Part shown: one piece after another, positions 19,024 to 28,563 of the stretch | How the letters are laid out: each line of letters opens with the position of its first letter | Position numbering within the stretch: the stretch's first letter is position 1 | From: Caulobacter mirabilis | Lineage (GTDB): Bacteria; Pseudomonadota; Alphaproteobacteria; Caulobacterales; Caulobacteraceae | Length of the DNA: 64,000 nucleotides | NCBI RefSeq assembly: GCF_002749615.1 | Contig: NZ_CP024201.1 | Location: forward strand, 434,001 to 498,000 | Reading direction: 5' to 3' | Position numbers and translations under genes: made by a program | Notes under the pieces: generated by a model | The model's database searches: none | Told to the model about the DNA's origin: nothing | What the model saw: the letters and a program-made list of their open reading frames with translations, nothing else

Positions 19024-20139
19024 ATGATCAATCGACGACTGTTGCTGGCGGCCGGTCCGGCCGTGGCCTTCGGCTTGGCCGGTTGTTCCCGAGAAGGAGC
19101 GGGCGCGCCGTCCGGCTCCCTGCAGAAGATCCTGAAGGACACCGGCGCGCCGGCCGTGGCCGGCATGGTCGTGACGGCCGAGGGCGTGGCCTACCTGGAG
19201 GCCGCCGGCCGCCGCCATCGTGGCGCCGAGGACGCCGTGACCAAGAACGATCTCTGGCATCTTGGCTCGAACACCAAGGCCATGACCGCGGCCCTGTACG
19301 GCAAGCTGGTCGAGGACGGCCTGGCCCGCTGGGGGGCGACGCTGGCCGAACTGTTCCCCGACCTGAAGCTGGACCCGGCCTGGGCGAAGACGACGATCGA
19401 CCAAGTCATGAGCCACACCGCCGGGCTTGGCGACAGCGGCTATATCGGGCGGCCCTGGCTGGGCGAGGCGCGGGCGGACCAGCGGCCGCTGGAAGCCCAG
19501 CGCGCCTCGCTGATCGCGAAGGCCCTCGCCGCGCCGCCGAACGGCAAGCCCGGCGTGTTCGAGTACGCCAACATGAATTTCGTGCTCGCCGGGGCGGCGA
19601 TCGAAATGCTGACCGCCGAGGCCTGGGAAACGGCGATGCGGACGCGGCTGTTTGCGCCGCTGGAGATGACCTCTGCCGGTTTCGGAGCGCCGCTCGGCGC
19701 TCAGCCCTGGGGACATGTGCGGCTGCCGCTCGGCTTCGGCGGTCTGATCCCGATGGATCCGGCCAACAAGCCCGACAATCCCGCGGCCATGGGGCCTGCG
19801 GGCAACGTGCATACGTCGCTGACCGACTACGCCAAGTTCCTGCGCGTGTTTCTGACCGACGGCGGCGGCTTCCTGAAGCCGGAGACCGTGGCGCATCTTC
19901 TCGCGCCGCCGTCCGGCGGCGACTATGCGCAGGGCTGGGGCGTGAACACCAAGGACCCCTGGGCGCAGGGGCCCCGCTACGGCCACGAGGGCTCCAACAC
20001 CATGTGGCACGCCGTGGCCCTGGTCGCGCCGGCGCGGAAGCTGGCGCTCGTGACCGTGTCCAACGCCTTCCTGCCCGAGAAACGCAACGCCGCCTACGAC
20101 CTGCTCAAGCAGCTCAAGGAGCGGTTCGCGCCCGCGTGA
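19024..20139 (+). CDS. Serine beta-lactamase-fold hydrolase, predicted lipoprotein (paralogue 1)
   Basis: This 371-residue protein belongs to the class C beta-lactamase/penicillin-binding-protein-like superfamily. It has a lipoprotein signal with lipobox LAGC (Cys21), the catalytic SNTK tetrad (Ser82, Lys85) and a YAN triad (Tyr181, Asn183). Near the C-terminus HEGSNTMWHA replaces the KTG box. The ATG at 19024 gives the lipoprotein start; the frame is open to 18982 without a better one. It is adjacent to a clear paralogue (20211-21353). The likely activity is ester or peptide hydrolysis at the membrane rather than drug resistance, but this is inference. Confidence 0.88.
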   Translation: MINRRLLLAAGPAVAFGLAGCSREGAGAPSGSLQKILKDTGAPAVAGMVVTAEGVAYLEAAGRRHRGAEDAVTKNDLWHLGSNTKAMTAALYGKLVEDGLARWGATLAELFPDLKLDPAWAKTTIDQVMSHTAGLGDSGYIGRPWLGEARADQRPLEAQRASLIAKALAAPPNGKPGVFEYANMNFVLAGAAIEMLTAEAWETAMRTRLFAPLEMTSAGFGAPLGAQPWGHVRLPLGFGGLIPMDPANKPDNPAAMGPAGNVHTSLTDYAKFLRVFLTDGGGFLKPETVAHLLAPPSGGDYAQGWGVNTKDPWAQGPRYGHEGSNTMWHAVALVAPARKLALVTVSNAFLPEKRNAAYDLLKQLKERFAPA

Positions 20140-20210
20140 GGCCTTGCCGGCGCCGGCCGGCGTCCTCACCTGCTTGCGACGCGACCGGACGACGCCCGAA
20201 GGAAGCAACA

Positions 20211-21353
20211 ATGACCTACGACAGACGCAGCCTGCTGATCGCCGCGACCGGCGCCGCGATGACCGCGCCGGCCTGGGTCCGCGCTGAAGCCGCCGAGCCG
20301 ACCGCCGACCCGATCCCCGGCATTCTGGCGGCGACCGGTCAGCCCGCCCTGACCTGGGTTGGGGTCGGGACGAAGGGCGTCGAGGCTTCCGGCTTCGGGG
20401 GCGTTCGCCGGATCGGGGCGGCTGACAAGGTGGCTCAGGACGATCTCTGGCACCTCGGCTCGAACGGCAAGGCGATGACGGCCGCTCTGTACGGCCGGCT
20501 GGTCGAGGCCGGACGCGCCAAGTGGGGCGCGACGGTCCCCGAACTGTTCCCGGATCTGACGATCGATCCGGCCTGGGCCAAGACCACGGTCGAGCAGCTG
20601 CTCGGCCACCGGGCCGGCGTCGAGGAAGAGTCGTTCATGGAGAGCGGGTGGTTGTTGGCGGCGCATGCCGACCGTCGGCCGATCCGCGAGCAGCGCATGG
20701 ATCTCGCCCGCACGATCCTGGCCAAGCCGCCGGCGGGAACGCCGGGCGCCTATGCCTACGCCAACTTCAACTACGTCATCGTCGGCGCGGCCATGGAGCG
20801 GATCCTGAACCAGAGCTGGGAGGACGGGATCGTCACCCGCCTGTTCAAGCCGCTGGGGATCAAGAGCGCCGGCTTCGGCGCGCCGCTCGGCGCCCAGCCC
20901 TGGGGACATTATCTGGACGAGCCTGTCGCCCTGGGGAAGCCGGCCAAGCTGACGCCGGTCGACCCCGCCGGTCTTGCCGACAACCCGCCGGCGCTCGGCC
21001 CCGCGGGCCGGATCCACATGTCGATGTCGGACTACGCCCGCTTCGCGCGCCTGTTCTTGGCGCGCGGCGACGGCGTGCTGAAACCCGAGACCGTCGAGCG
21101 CCTGGTCACGCCGGTTCCGGGCGCGGGACAGGCCTACGCCCTGGGCTGGATCGTGATCGACAAGGCCCCCTGGGCGGGCGGCGGTCCCGTCCTGACGCAC
21201 GACGGCTCCAACGGGATGTGGCACGCCAGCACCCTGGTCGCCCCGGCGCGCGGCCAGGCGCTCCTGGTCGCCAGCAACGGGCCGGTCGAGACGACGGCCG
21301 TCCTCCGACTGATGCAGACGCTCCGCCGGCAGCGGTTGCCGGCCGCCGGATGA
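20211..21353 (+). CDS. Serine beta-lactamase-fold hydrolase, predicted Tat substrate (paralogue 2)
   Basis: This 380-residue paralogue of the preceding gene has the same core: SNGK (Ser84, Lys87), YAN (about Tyr183, Asn185), APLGAQPWGH and HDGSNGMWHAS. Its N-terminus is different. DRRSLLIAATGAAMTAPAWVRA looks like a twin-arginine signal instead of a lipobox. The ATG at 20211 follows AAGGAAGCAACA, a suitable ribosome-binding region. The pair clearly arose by tandem duplication, and different export signals suggest different locations for the two products. Confidence 0.88.
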   Translation: MTYDRRSLLIAATGAAMTAPAWVRAEAAEPTADPIPGILAATGQPALTWVGVGTKGVEASGFGGVRRIGAADKVAQDDLWHLGSNGKAMTAALYGRLVEAGRAKWGATVPELFPDLTIDPAWAKTTVEQLLGHRAGVEEESFMESGWLLAAHADRRPIREQRMDLARTILAKPPAGTPGAYAYANFNYVIVGAAMERILNQSWEDGIVTRLFKPLGIKSAGFGAPLGAQPWGHYLDEPVALGKPAKLTPVDPAGLADNPPALGPAGRIHMSMSDYARFARLFLARGDGVLKPETVERLVTPVPGAGQAYALGWIVIDKAPWAGGGPVLTHDGSNGMWHASTLVAPARGQALLVASNGPVETTAVLRLMQTLRRQRLPAAG

Positions 21354-21394
21354 TTGCGGCGCGCTCTCGGCGCGCCTAGGTTGCGTTTCCGGGG

Positions 21395-24300
21395 GTGTGG
21401 GTGACGAATTTCCGTAGAATCCGGCAGGCCGCTGGCCGCGAGCTTGTGCTGGCGGCGCATGTCGCCGCGTTCGAGATCGGCCGCCAGGCGCGTCAGCCGG
21501 TGGTCTGGGTCGCCGGGCTGCTCTTCTTCGGCTTCGCCGTCCTGCTGATGTCCGACGACGGCTTTCTCGGGTCGCCCGAACTGCGCCGGAATGCGCCGAT
21601 CGAGGTCGCCAAGGCGCTGCTGATCCTCGGCGTCCTCTATGTCTTCGTCTCCGTGGCCCTGGCGGGCGAGGCGGCGCTCCGCGACATCAGAAGCGGCTTC
21701 GAGCCGCTGGTGCGGGCGACCTCCAGCCGGCGTTTCACGCGGCTGCTCGGGCGGTTCGTCGGCATGCAGATCGTCGCCGGCGGCCTGTTCCTGGTCGTGG
21801 CCAGCGGCCTCCTGGCGGGCGCCGTCGCGCCCTGGGTCGAGCCGACCGCGATCGGCCCCTTCGACTGGCCGGCGATCGGCCTGGCAGTGATCGTCGTCGG
21901 GCTCCCGGCCGTCACGACGCCGGCGGCCGTCTTCTTCGCGCTGGCCGCCTGGCTGCGGTCGATCACCGCGGTCTATGTCGCCCTCATCGTCGGGATCATG
22001 ATCCTGCTGATCCTGCCGGGCATGATGAAGCAGGCCGGCCTCCCGTGGATGGAGGTCGCGGCCACGATCGAGCCCTTCGGCATGGTCGCCTTCCTGCACG
22101 ACATCCGATTCCTGGAGCCTGGCGGGAATCTGTTCCATGCGTTCCAGTCGGGGCTCCTGATCGTCAACCGCGTGGTCGGCCTGGGCCTGTCGGCGGCGAT
22201 GCTGGGCCTCGCCTTCCTGCTGGAGCGGCGAGAGGACGAGGCTCGTCTGCCACCGCGCCAGGATCCCGCCGACGCCGCCGTTCAACCGCGCCTGGCGACG
22301 GCGTCGCGCCGTTTCGGGCCGGCCGCCGCCGTCCTTCAGTTTCTCGCGCGGCTGAGGCTGGAGACGCGGCTTCTTCTGCGCAGCCCGTCGCTGATCATCC
22401 TGGCGGGGCTGTTGCTGGTCTGCGCGATCCTGGACCTCTGGTCCCACAACAGCCTGGCCGGCACGCCGAGCCTGCCGGCCACCCGGGTCATGGCGGACGG
22501 GGTGCGCTCCTGGCTCGGAATGCTCTCGCTGATCGTGACCGCCTTCTATGCGGGCGAGATCGTCTGGCGCGAACGGGACCGTCGCGTGGACGAGCTGATC
22601 GACTCCACGCCGACCCCGGACGCGGTCATCCTGGGGGCGAAGATCGCGGCGGTGGCGTCGGTGTTGCTGATCCTGCTGTCGACGGGCGTCCTGGCGGTGA
22701 TGGTCGTCCAGCTCGGCAAGCGCTACTTCGACGCCACGCCGGACCAGTATGTCGCCCTGATCATCGCGCCCGCCTTCCTGCAGATGGTCTTCCTCGGCGC
22801 CTTCTCGATCACCGCCGCGGCCCTGGCCCCCAACCGCTTCGCGGCCTGGGGGCTGACGGCCGCGCTGCTGACGCTCAGCGTCGTCGCCGAGGTCATGGGG
22901 TTCGCGCACCCGCTCTACGACTTCGCCGCGACGCCCTATCCGACCCTCTCGGAGATGAATCCCGACGGTGATGGATCGAAGGGGTTCATCTGGCTGTCGA
23001 CCTACTGGACACTGTGGGGCGCGCTGCTGCTGTTCGGCGCCTGGCTCTTCTGGCGGCGGGGCCGCGCGGGGCCCTCGAAGGCGCTCCTGGCCCAGGCGCG
23101 CCGACGGCTGGCCGGTCCGGGCGGCGCGATCGCCGGCGTCCTCGCGGCCGCGACCCTGGCGGTCGGCGGCTACGTTTTCATGAACACCAACGTCTGGGCC
23201 TGGTGGGCGACCGATCACGAGATCGAGGCGTTCCAGGCCGATTGCGAACGCGATCTGGCGCCCTATCTGGATCGGCCCGAACCCGCGATCGTCGACATGG
23301 TCATGAAGGTCGACATCGCCCCCAGCCGAACCCGCCTGACGGCCGAGGGCGTCTATGTGATCGAGAACCGGACCGGCGGGCCGCTGGCGCAGGTTCGCCT
23401 GCAACTCCCGTCGGATGCAGACGAGGTCCGGGTCTCCGTTTCAGGCGCGCGCAGCGTCCTGAGGCGCGAGACCTGCGGCCTTGATGTGCTGGCGTTCGAT
23501 ACGCCCCTGCGTCCGGGAGAGCGGCGGCGGCTGACCTTCCGCACCGAGATCGCGCCCCGCGGCTTCGGCTCCAGCCAGAACCGGGTGGTGCGCAACGGGA
23601 CCTTCGTGGACAGCCACGAACTGGCGCCCGTGGTCGGCGTGACCCGCAGGGACTTCCTGACCGACGCCGACGATCGGCGCCGCCAGGGCCTGGAGCCCGA
23701 GGCGCCGATGCTGGAGCCGGACGCGCCGGGCGCTCGCGACCGCAACTATCTCCGCGCCGACCTCGCGCCCCTGGACATCACCATCTCGACCGACGCCGAC
23801 CAGGTTCCCGTCGCGCCCGGCCGGCCGGTCAGCGACGTCCGCAAGGATGGGCGACGGACCATCCGCTACGTCTCGCGGCAGCCGATCCGGACCTTCTTCT
23901 CCGTCCAGTCGGCGCGCTACGAGGTTCGGCGCGTCCCGCACGGTCCGGTGGACGTCGCCGTTTTCTTCCATCCGGGACATGGCCGGAACGTCGACCGCAT
24001 GATCGCCGCGATGAAGGGCGGCCTCGACGTCTATCAGCGGGAGTTCGGCCCCTACCAGTTCGACTACCTGCGGATCGTCGAGTTCCCGGCCTATGGCGAC
24101 TACGGCCAGGCCTTCGCCGGGACGATTCCGATCTCCGAGAACGCCGGCTTCATCGCCGATCTGCGGAGCGCCGGGAACTTCGACTACGTCACCAACCTCG
24201 TGCTGCATGAGGTGGCTCACCAATGGTGGGCGCACCAGGTGATCGGCGCCGACGCCAAGGGGGCGCTGCTGCTGTCCGAGGGACTGGCGGAGTACAGCGC

Positions 24301-24703
24301 CGCGATGGCCCAGGGGCGTCTCCAGGGCGATCTGCAGGGCGGCCGGGCGATCGATCAGTCCTGGCTGGAGTACCGGAAGGGCCGGGCCGAACGGCGCGAG
24401 GATGAGCCCCGCCTGCTGCGCGTCGAACGTCAGGCCTATGTCGCCTATCATCGCGCCGCCGTCACCCTGGCCCATGTGCGGGTGACCATCGGCGAGGCCG
24501 CGCTGCATCGCGCCCTGCGCCGCTTCCGCGACGACCACGCCTTCCGCGCCGCGCCCTACCCGACGAGCGACGATCTCCTGGCCGTGATCCTGGAGGAGAC
24601 GCCGCCGAAGGCGCGCGCCAAGGTCCGAGCGCTGTTCGAGCGCGTCGAAGAGCCTGTGGGTATCGGTTTCGCCCCGGCTGCGAAGCCCTCCGAACTGAAG
24701 TAA
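21395..24703 (+). CDS. ABC-2-type permease fused to M1 aminopeptidase
   Basis: This 1102-residue protein carries two blocks of hydrophobic helices of ABC-2 permease type (roughly residues 25-280 and 335-600). They are followed by a gluzincin domain with HEVAHQWW at about residue 938 and the third ligand in LLLSEGLAEYSA about 20 residues later. This architecture is a known family (ABC transporter permease/M1 aminopeptidase). The start is the GTG at 21395 or a GTG two codons on, after GGGG. No ABC ATPase gene is adjacent on either side, which is unusual for this family. The function is unknown; the protein is in the inner membrane. Confidence 0.85.
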   Translation: MWVTNFRRIRQAAGRELVLAAHVAAFEIGRQARQPVVWVAGLLFFGFAVLLMSDDGFLGSPELRRNAPIEVAKALLILGVLYVFVSVALAGEAALRDIRSGFEPLVRATSSRRFTRLLGRFVGMQIVAGGLFLVVASGLLAGAVAPWVEPTAIGPFDWPAIGLAVIVVGLPAVTTPAAVFFALAAWLRSITAVYVALIVGIMILLILPGMMKQAGLPWMEVAATIEPFGMVAFLHDIRFLEPGGNLFHAFQSGLLIVNRVVGLGLSAAMLGLAFLLERREDEARLPPRQDPADAAVQPRLATASRRFGPAAAVLQFLARLRLETRLLLRSPSLIILAGLLLVCAILDLWSHNSLAGTPSLPATRVMADGVRSWLGMLSLIVTAFYAGEIVWRERDRRVDELIDSTPTPDAVILGAKIAAVASVLLILLSTGVLAVMVVQLGKRYFDATPDQYVALIIAPAFLQMVFLGAFSITAAALAPNRFAAWGLTAALLTLSVVAEVMGFAHPLYDFAATPYPTLSEMNPDGDGSKGFIWLSTYWTLWGALLLFGAWLFWRRGRAGPSKALLAQARRRLAGPGGAIAGVLAAATLAVGGYVFMNTNVWAWWATDHEIEAFQADCERDLAPYLDRPEPAIVDMVMKVDIAPSRTRLTAEGVYVIENRTGGPLAQVRLQLPSDADEVRVSVSGARSVLRRETCGLDVLAFDTPLRPGERRRLTFRTEIAPRGFGSSQNRVVRNGTFVDSHELAPVVGVTRRDFLTDADDRRRQGLEPEAPMLEPDAPGARDRNYLRADLAPLDITISTDADQVPVAPGRPVSDVRKDGRRTIRYVSRQPIRTFFSVQSARYEVRRVPHGPVDVAVFFHPGHGRNVDRMIAAMKGGLDVYQREFGPYQFDYLRIVEFPAYGDYGQAFAGTIPISENAGFIADLRSAGNFDYVTNLVLHEVAHQWWAHQVIGADAKGALLLSEGLAEYSAAMAQGRLQGDLQGGRAIDQSWLEYRKGRAERREDEPRLLRVERQAYVAYHRAAVTLAHVRVTIGEAALHRALRRFRDDHAFRAAPYPTSDDLLAVILEETPPKARAKVRALFERVEEPVGIGFAPAAKPSELK

Positions 24704-24738
24704 CGTCGTCACGCGACATCGCTGGGGAGGGCGTGACC

Positions 24739-25926
24739 ATGGTTCGTGCGGGCGGCGGCGTGTTCGCGATCGTGCTGTGCCTGCTGGCGGCGGCGCTGGA
24801 AGGCTTCGATATCGCCTCGATGGGCGTGGCCGCGCCGAAGATGGTCCCGGCGCTGGGCCTGTCGAAGCCGGAGGCGGGGATGGCCTTCAGCGCCAGCCTG
24901 CTGGGCCTGTTGATCGGCGCCGCGGCCTGCGGGACCATGGCGGACCGCTGGGGGCGCAAGCCGGTGCTGCTGGCGGCGGTCATCGTCTACGGCCTGTTCT
25001 CGCTCGCGACAGCCTTCGTGGCCGACTACGACCTGCTGCTGGCGGTGCGCTTCGTCACCGGCCTGGGCCTGGGCGGGGCGATGCCCATGCTGATCGCCAT
25101 CGCCTCCGAGCTGGCGCCCGAGCGACGGCGCACGGCGGTGGTCAGCGCGGTGACGGCGGGGATGCCGATCGGCGGGGCGCTGGTCGGCCTGCTGGCGCGG
25201 ACGGACCTGGCGCTGGCCGACTGGCGGCTGATCTTCATCGTCGGCGGGATCGCGCCGCTGATCATGGCGGTGGTCCTGTGGCTGTGGCTGCCGGAGACGC
25301 GGCGGGCCGACGCCGCCCCCGCGCCGAAAGGCGCCGGGCTGGCCGCGCTCTTCGGACGCGATCGGCTGGCGACGACGCTGAGCCTCTGGATTTCCTACGC
25401 CGCCATCGCCCTGGTGCTGCACCTGTTCCTGAACTGGCTGCCGATCCTGATCGTCGACCGGGGTTTCGAGGCCAAGGCGGCGGCCGGGGTCTCGACCCTG
25501 TTCAACCTCGGCGGCGCGGCGGGCGGGCTGCTGGCCGGCCTGGTCATCGACCGGTTCGGCGCGCGCTGGCCGCTGGCGCTGCTGTTCGCCCTGCTGATCG
25601 GAGCGCTGTTCGCGCTGGCCTCGCCGACGGCCGGGATCGCCGCGACCAGCGTCCTGGCCTTCGCGGTCGGCTTCCTGATCATGGCCGGCCAGTTCGGCCT
25701 CTACGGCCTGGGCCCGAGCTACTACGCCCCGGCGGTGCGGGGGACGGGCGTCGGCGCGGCCATCGCCGCCGGCCGCTTCGGCTCGGCGGTCGGACCGTTC
25801 GCGGCCGGCGAGCTGCTCGGCGCGGGGGCCAGCGGCTCGCAGGTGGTCTGGTTCACCGTGCCGGTGGTGCTGCTCTGCGCCGCCGCGGCGATGACGCTGA
25901 CAGTCGCGGGGAAGCGGGCGGCATGA
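24739..25926 (+). CDS. MFS transporter, aromatic acid:H+ symporter-like
   Basis: This 395-residue transporter has about 12 transmembrane helices. The AAHS-type motif region GFDIASMGVAAPKM is at the N-terminus, and GTMADRWGRKPVLL is the MFS loop 2-3 signature. The ATG at 24739 is preferred over the GTG at 24733 because GGGAGGG has proper spacing to it. The 3' end overlaps the next gene by ATGA, so the two are co-translated. Transport of an aromatic or small organic acid is plausible by family only. Confidence 0.85.
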   Translation: MVRAGGGVFAIVLCLLAAALEGFDIASMGVAAPKMVPALGLSKPEAGMAFSASLLGLLIGAAACGTMADRWGRKPVLLAAVIVYGLFSLATAFVADYDLLLAVRFVTGLGLGGAMPMLIAIASELAPERRRTAVVSAVTAGMPIGGALVGLLARTDLALADWRLIFIVGGIAPLIMAVVLWLWLPETRRADAAPAPKGAGLAALFGRDRLATTLSLWISYAAIALVLHLFLNWLPILIVDRGFEAKAAAGVSTLFNLGGAAGGLLAGLVIDRFGARWPLALLFALLIGALFALASPTAGIAATSVLAFAVGFLIMAGQFGLYGLGPSYYAPAVRGTGVGAAIAAGRFGSAVGPFAAGELLGAGASGSQVVWFTVPVVLLCAAAAMTLTVAGKRAA

Positions 25927-26873
25927 CCGTCCTCGTCCTGGGCGGAACCGGCTTCATCGGCGGGCCTGTCGTCCGTCGGCTGACGGAAGTCGGAGAGACG
26001 GTCGCGCTGCATCGGGGCGGCCGGTCCGCGCCGGCCGGCGCCGTGAACCTGGTCGCCGACCGGGGCGATCCTCGCGCCGTCCTGGCCGGCGTCCGCGCGC
26101 ATCGGGTCACGACCGTCGTCGACATGATGGCCATGACCGAGGCCGACACCTTGCCGCTGTTCGAAGTTCTGGCCGGCGAGATCGGGCGATACGTCCTGGC
26201 CAGCTCGGCCGACGTCTATCGCAACTACGAGGGGCTTCACCGCAAGGCCGCGCCCGAACCGATCCGCGAGCCTCTGGCCGAGGACTCGCCGTTGCGGACG
26301 ACCCGCCATCCCTACCGTCTGACCGAGCCCCGCGCGGCGGACGATCCGCAGAAGATGTTCGACGACTACGACAAGATCCCGCTGGAGCAGGCGCTGCTCG
26401 CCCAGTCCGGCTTCGACGGGACAGTCGCGCGGCTGCCGATGGTGTTCGGGCCCGGGGATCGGCAGCGGCGGTTCGCCTGGCTGATCGCGCCGATGGCCGC
26501 GGGCCGGGCCGAGATCGCCGCGCCGGCCGCCTGGCTCGACTGGCGCACCAGCTACGGCTTCGTGGAAGACGTCGCGGCCGGCCTGGCCCTGGCGGCGACG
26601 CATCCGGCGGCCGGCGGGCGCGTCTACAACATCGGCCCTGCGGAACCGCTGTCGCATCGCGATTGGGCGGCGCGGCTCGCCGATGTGATGAGGTGGGAGG
26701 GGCGACTGGTCGAGGCAGGCGAGCCGAGCGGGCCGCTGGCCGGGCTTGATCTGGCCTATCCGCTGGTCACCGACACCGCCCGCATCCGCGCCGAGCTCGG
26801 GTACGAAGAGGCCATGGCGCCGGGTGAGGCGCTGCGGCTTACGATCGCCGACGAACTGGCGCGCGAAGGCTAG
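25923..26873 (+). CDS. NAD-dependent epimerase/dehydratase (SDR)
   Basis: This 316-residue extended SDR has an N-terminal Rossmann motif (VLVLGGTGFIGGPVVRRL). SSADVYRNYEG is in the position of the substrate-binding serine segment and a catalytic Tyr/Lys pair appears around FDDYDKIPLEQ. GRVYNIGPAEPLSH is near the C-terminus. It overlaps the MFS gene by ATGA and probably acts on the same imported compound; the substrate is unknown. Confidence 0.85.
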   Translation: MTVLVLGGTGFIGGPVVRRLTEVGETVALHRGGRSAPAGAVNLVADRGDPRAVLAGVRAHRVTTVVDMMAMTEADTLPLFEVLAGEIGRYVLASSADVYRNYEGLHRKAAPEPIREPLAEDSPLRTTRHPYRLTEPRAADDPQKMFDDYDKIPLEQALLAQSGFDGTVARLPMVFGPGDRQRRFAWLIAPMAAGRAEIAAPAAWLDWRTSYGFVEDVAAGLALAATHPAAGGRVYNIGPAEPLSHRDWAARLADVMRWEGRLVEAGEPSGPLAGLDLAYPLVTDTARIRAELGYEEAMAPGEALRLTIADELAREG

Positions 26874-27017
26874 GTCGGATCGAGATTCACGCCGGAAGCC
26901 TGGGCGTATCCGCCTTCATCCGAAGGTCCTCGCGAAGGCGGGGACGATCGGGAGAAGGGGGAGGCCTGATAATCCTCGCCCTAAGGCCTTGATGGAATGG
27001 GAGCGCGAGCGGTCGCC

Positions 27018-27077
27018 TTGGTCAAGGACGGCCCTCCGGGCCGCCGCTGCGCGGCCGGCGAAGCCGGTCCTTGAGCA
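27018..27077. repeat. Hairpin repeat with outer stem TCAAGGAC/GTCCTTGA, copy 1
   Basis: TTGGTCAAGGAC at 27018-27029 pairs with GTCCTTGAGCAA at 27067-27078 around a GC-rich internal part. The same outer arms flank a different GC-rich core at 51301-51364. It lies in the 403-base gap 26874-27276, which otherwise holds only the ccr terminator and no convincing gene. Confidence 0.75.
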
Positions 27078-27219
27078 AGACGCCCGCTCGCGCAATGCTC
27101 CGCCAAGGCATCAGGGCGGAGGCTGCCGGAGTGGCGGCGGACTTTTTGAAGGGCCGGTGAGGGGGAGACGTCAAGGCGATGTCTGTAACGGGTCGAAAGC
27201 GAGCCTCGGCCTGGAACGC

Positions 27220-27251
27220 AAAAGCGGCGGCCCCCTCCCGAGAGCCGCCGC
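27220..27251 (-). terminator. Rho-independent terminator after ccr
   Basis: On the minus strand GCGGCGGC, a GC-rich loop and GCCGCCGC form a hairpin followed by TTTTG. It lies about 25 bases after the ccr stop codon and points in the same direction. Confidence 0.8.
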
Positions 27252-27276
27252 CTGAAGCGTCCAACATTCGCGAGCC

Positions 27277-28563
27277 CTAAGCCCCGCGCTCCGCCGAGAT
27301 CTCCTGCACCTCTTCGAACGTCCGCAGCCCAGGGCGCTGGGCGCAGACCAGCACGCCCATGTTTCCGGGGAGGTGCTTGTTGTCGAGCATCTTCTCGTGC
27401 GCCGCCGGGATGTCCTCCCAGGTGAAGACCTCCGACAGGCAGGGGTCGACGCGGCGGTCGATGACCAGCTGGTTGGCGGCGCTCGCCTGCATCAGGTTGG
27501 CGAAGTGGCTGCCCTGGACCCGCTTCTGGCGCATCCACAGGAAGCGGGCGTCCATAGTCAGGTTGTAGCCGCTGGTCCCGGCGCAGATGGCGACCATGCC
27601 GCCGCGTTTCACCAGGAACACCGACACCGGGAAGGTCGCCTCGCCCGGATGCTCGAACACCAGGTCGACGTCCTTGTTGCCGGTGATCTGCCAGATCGCC
27701 TTCCCGAACTTGCGGGTCTCCTTCATGTAGTCGGAGAACTCCGGCCCGTTGACCGTCGGCAGCTGGCCCCAGCAGTTGAAGTTCTTGCGGTTCAGCACCG
27801 CCTTGGCGCCCTGGCTGAGGACGTAGTCGATCTTGTCGTCGTCGCTGACCACGCCGATGGCGTGGGCGCCGGCGACCGCCGCCAGCTGCACCGCGAACAC
27901 GCCCAGGCCGCCGGAGGCGCCCCAAACCAGCACGTTCTGGCCGGGCTTCAGCTCGTGCGGCTTGTGGCCGAACAGCATGCGGTAGGCGGTGGCCAGGGTC
28001 AGGGTGTAGCAGGCGGCCTCTTCCCAGGTCAGGTGCTTGGGACGGGGCATCAGCTGGCGCGACTGCACGCGGCAGAACTGGGCGAAGCTGCCGTCCGGGG
28101 TCTCGTAGCCCCAGATGCGCTGGCTGGACGAGAACATCGGGTCGCCGCCGTTGCACTCCTCGTCGTCGCCGTCGTCCTGATTGCAGTGGATGACCACCTC
28201 GTCGCCGAGGTTCCAGCGTTTGACCTTGGAGCCGACCTTCCAGACGATGCCCGAGGCGTCGGACCCGGCGATATGGTAGGGATGCTTGTGGCCGTCGAGC
28301 GGGCTGATCGGCTCGCCGAGCGCGGCCCAGACGCCGTTGTAGTTCACGCCCGCGGCCATCACGAGCACCAGCACCTCGTCCTCGCCGATCTCCCAGGTCG
28401 GCACCACCTCGACCTGCATGGCGGTCTCGGGACGCCCGTGGCGCTCCTTGCGCACGGTCCAGGCGTACATGTTTTTCGGCACGTGGAAGGCCGGCGGGAT
28501 CTCGCCGATCTCGTACAGGTCCTTGACGGGGGTCTTGTCCAGGGTCTCGGCGGCGGCGGTCAT
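27277..28563 (-). CDS. ccr: Crotonyl-CoA carboxylase/reductase
   Basis: This 428-residue MDR-superfamily enzyme reductively carboxylates crotonyl-CoA to ethylmalonyl-CoA with NADPH and CO2. It is the key step of the ethylmalonyl-CoA pathway for acetyl-CoA assimilation without isocitrate lyase. The NADPH-binding motif is WGASGGLGVFAVQLA. Other family segments are GVNYNGVWAALGEP, GSDASGIVWKVG, HCNQDDGDDEECNGGDP and HFANLMQASAANQL. The length is normal. It is divergent from ecm, which catalyses a later step. Confidence 0.96.
   Translation of the reverse strand: MTAAAETLDKTPVKDLYEIGEIPPAFHVPKNMYAWTVRKERHGRPETAMQVEVVPTWEIGEDEVLVLVMAAGVNYNGVWAALGEPISPLDGHKHPYHIAGSDASGIVWKVGSKVKRWNLGDEVVIHCNQDDGDDEECNGGDPMFSSSQRIWGYETPDGSFAQFCRVQSRQLMPRPKHLTWEEAACYTLTLATAYRMLFGHKPHELKPGQNVLVWGASGGLGVFAVQLAAVAGAHAIGVVSDDDKIDYVLSQGAKAVLNRKNFNCWGQLPTVNGPEFSDYMKETRKFGKAIWQITGNKDVDLVFEHPGEATFPVSVFLVKRGGMVAICAGTSGYNLTMDARFLWMRQKRVQGSHFANLMQASAANQLVIDRRVDPCLSEVFTWEDIPAAHEKMLDNKHLPGNMGVLVCAQRPGLRTFEEVQEISAERGA

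Noticed and set aside
26746..27255. A 169-codon frame after the epimerase
   Set aside because: It overlaps the epimerase end and repeat/terminator material and has no protein-like composition.
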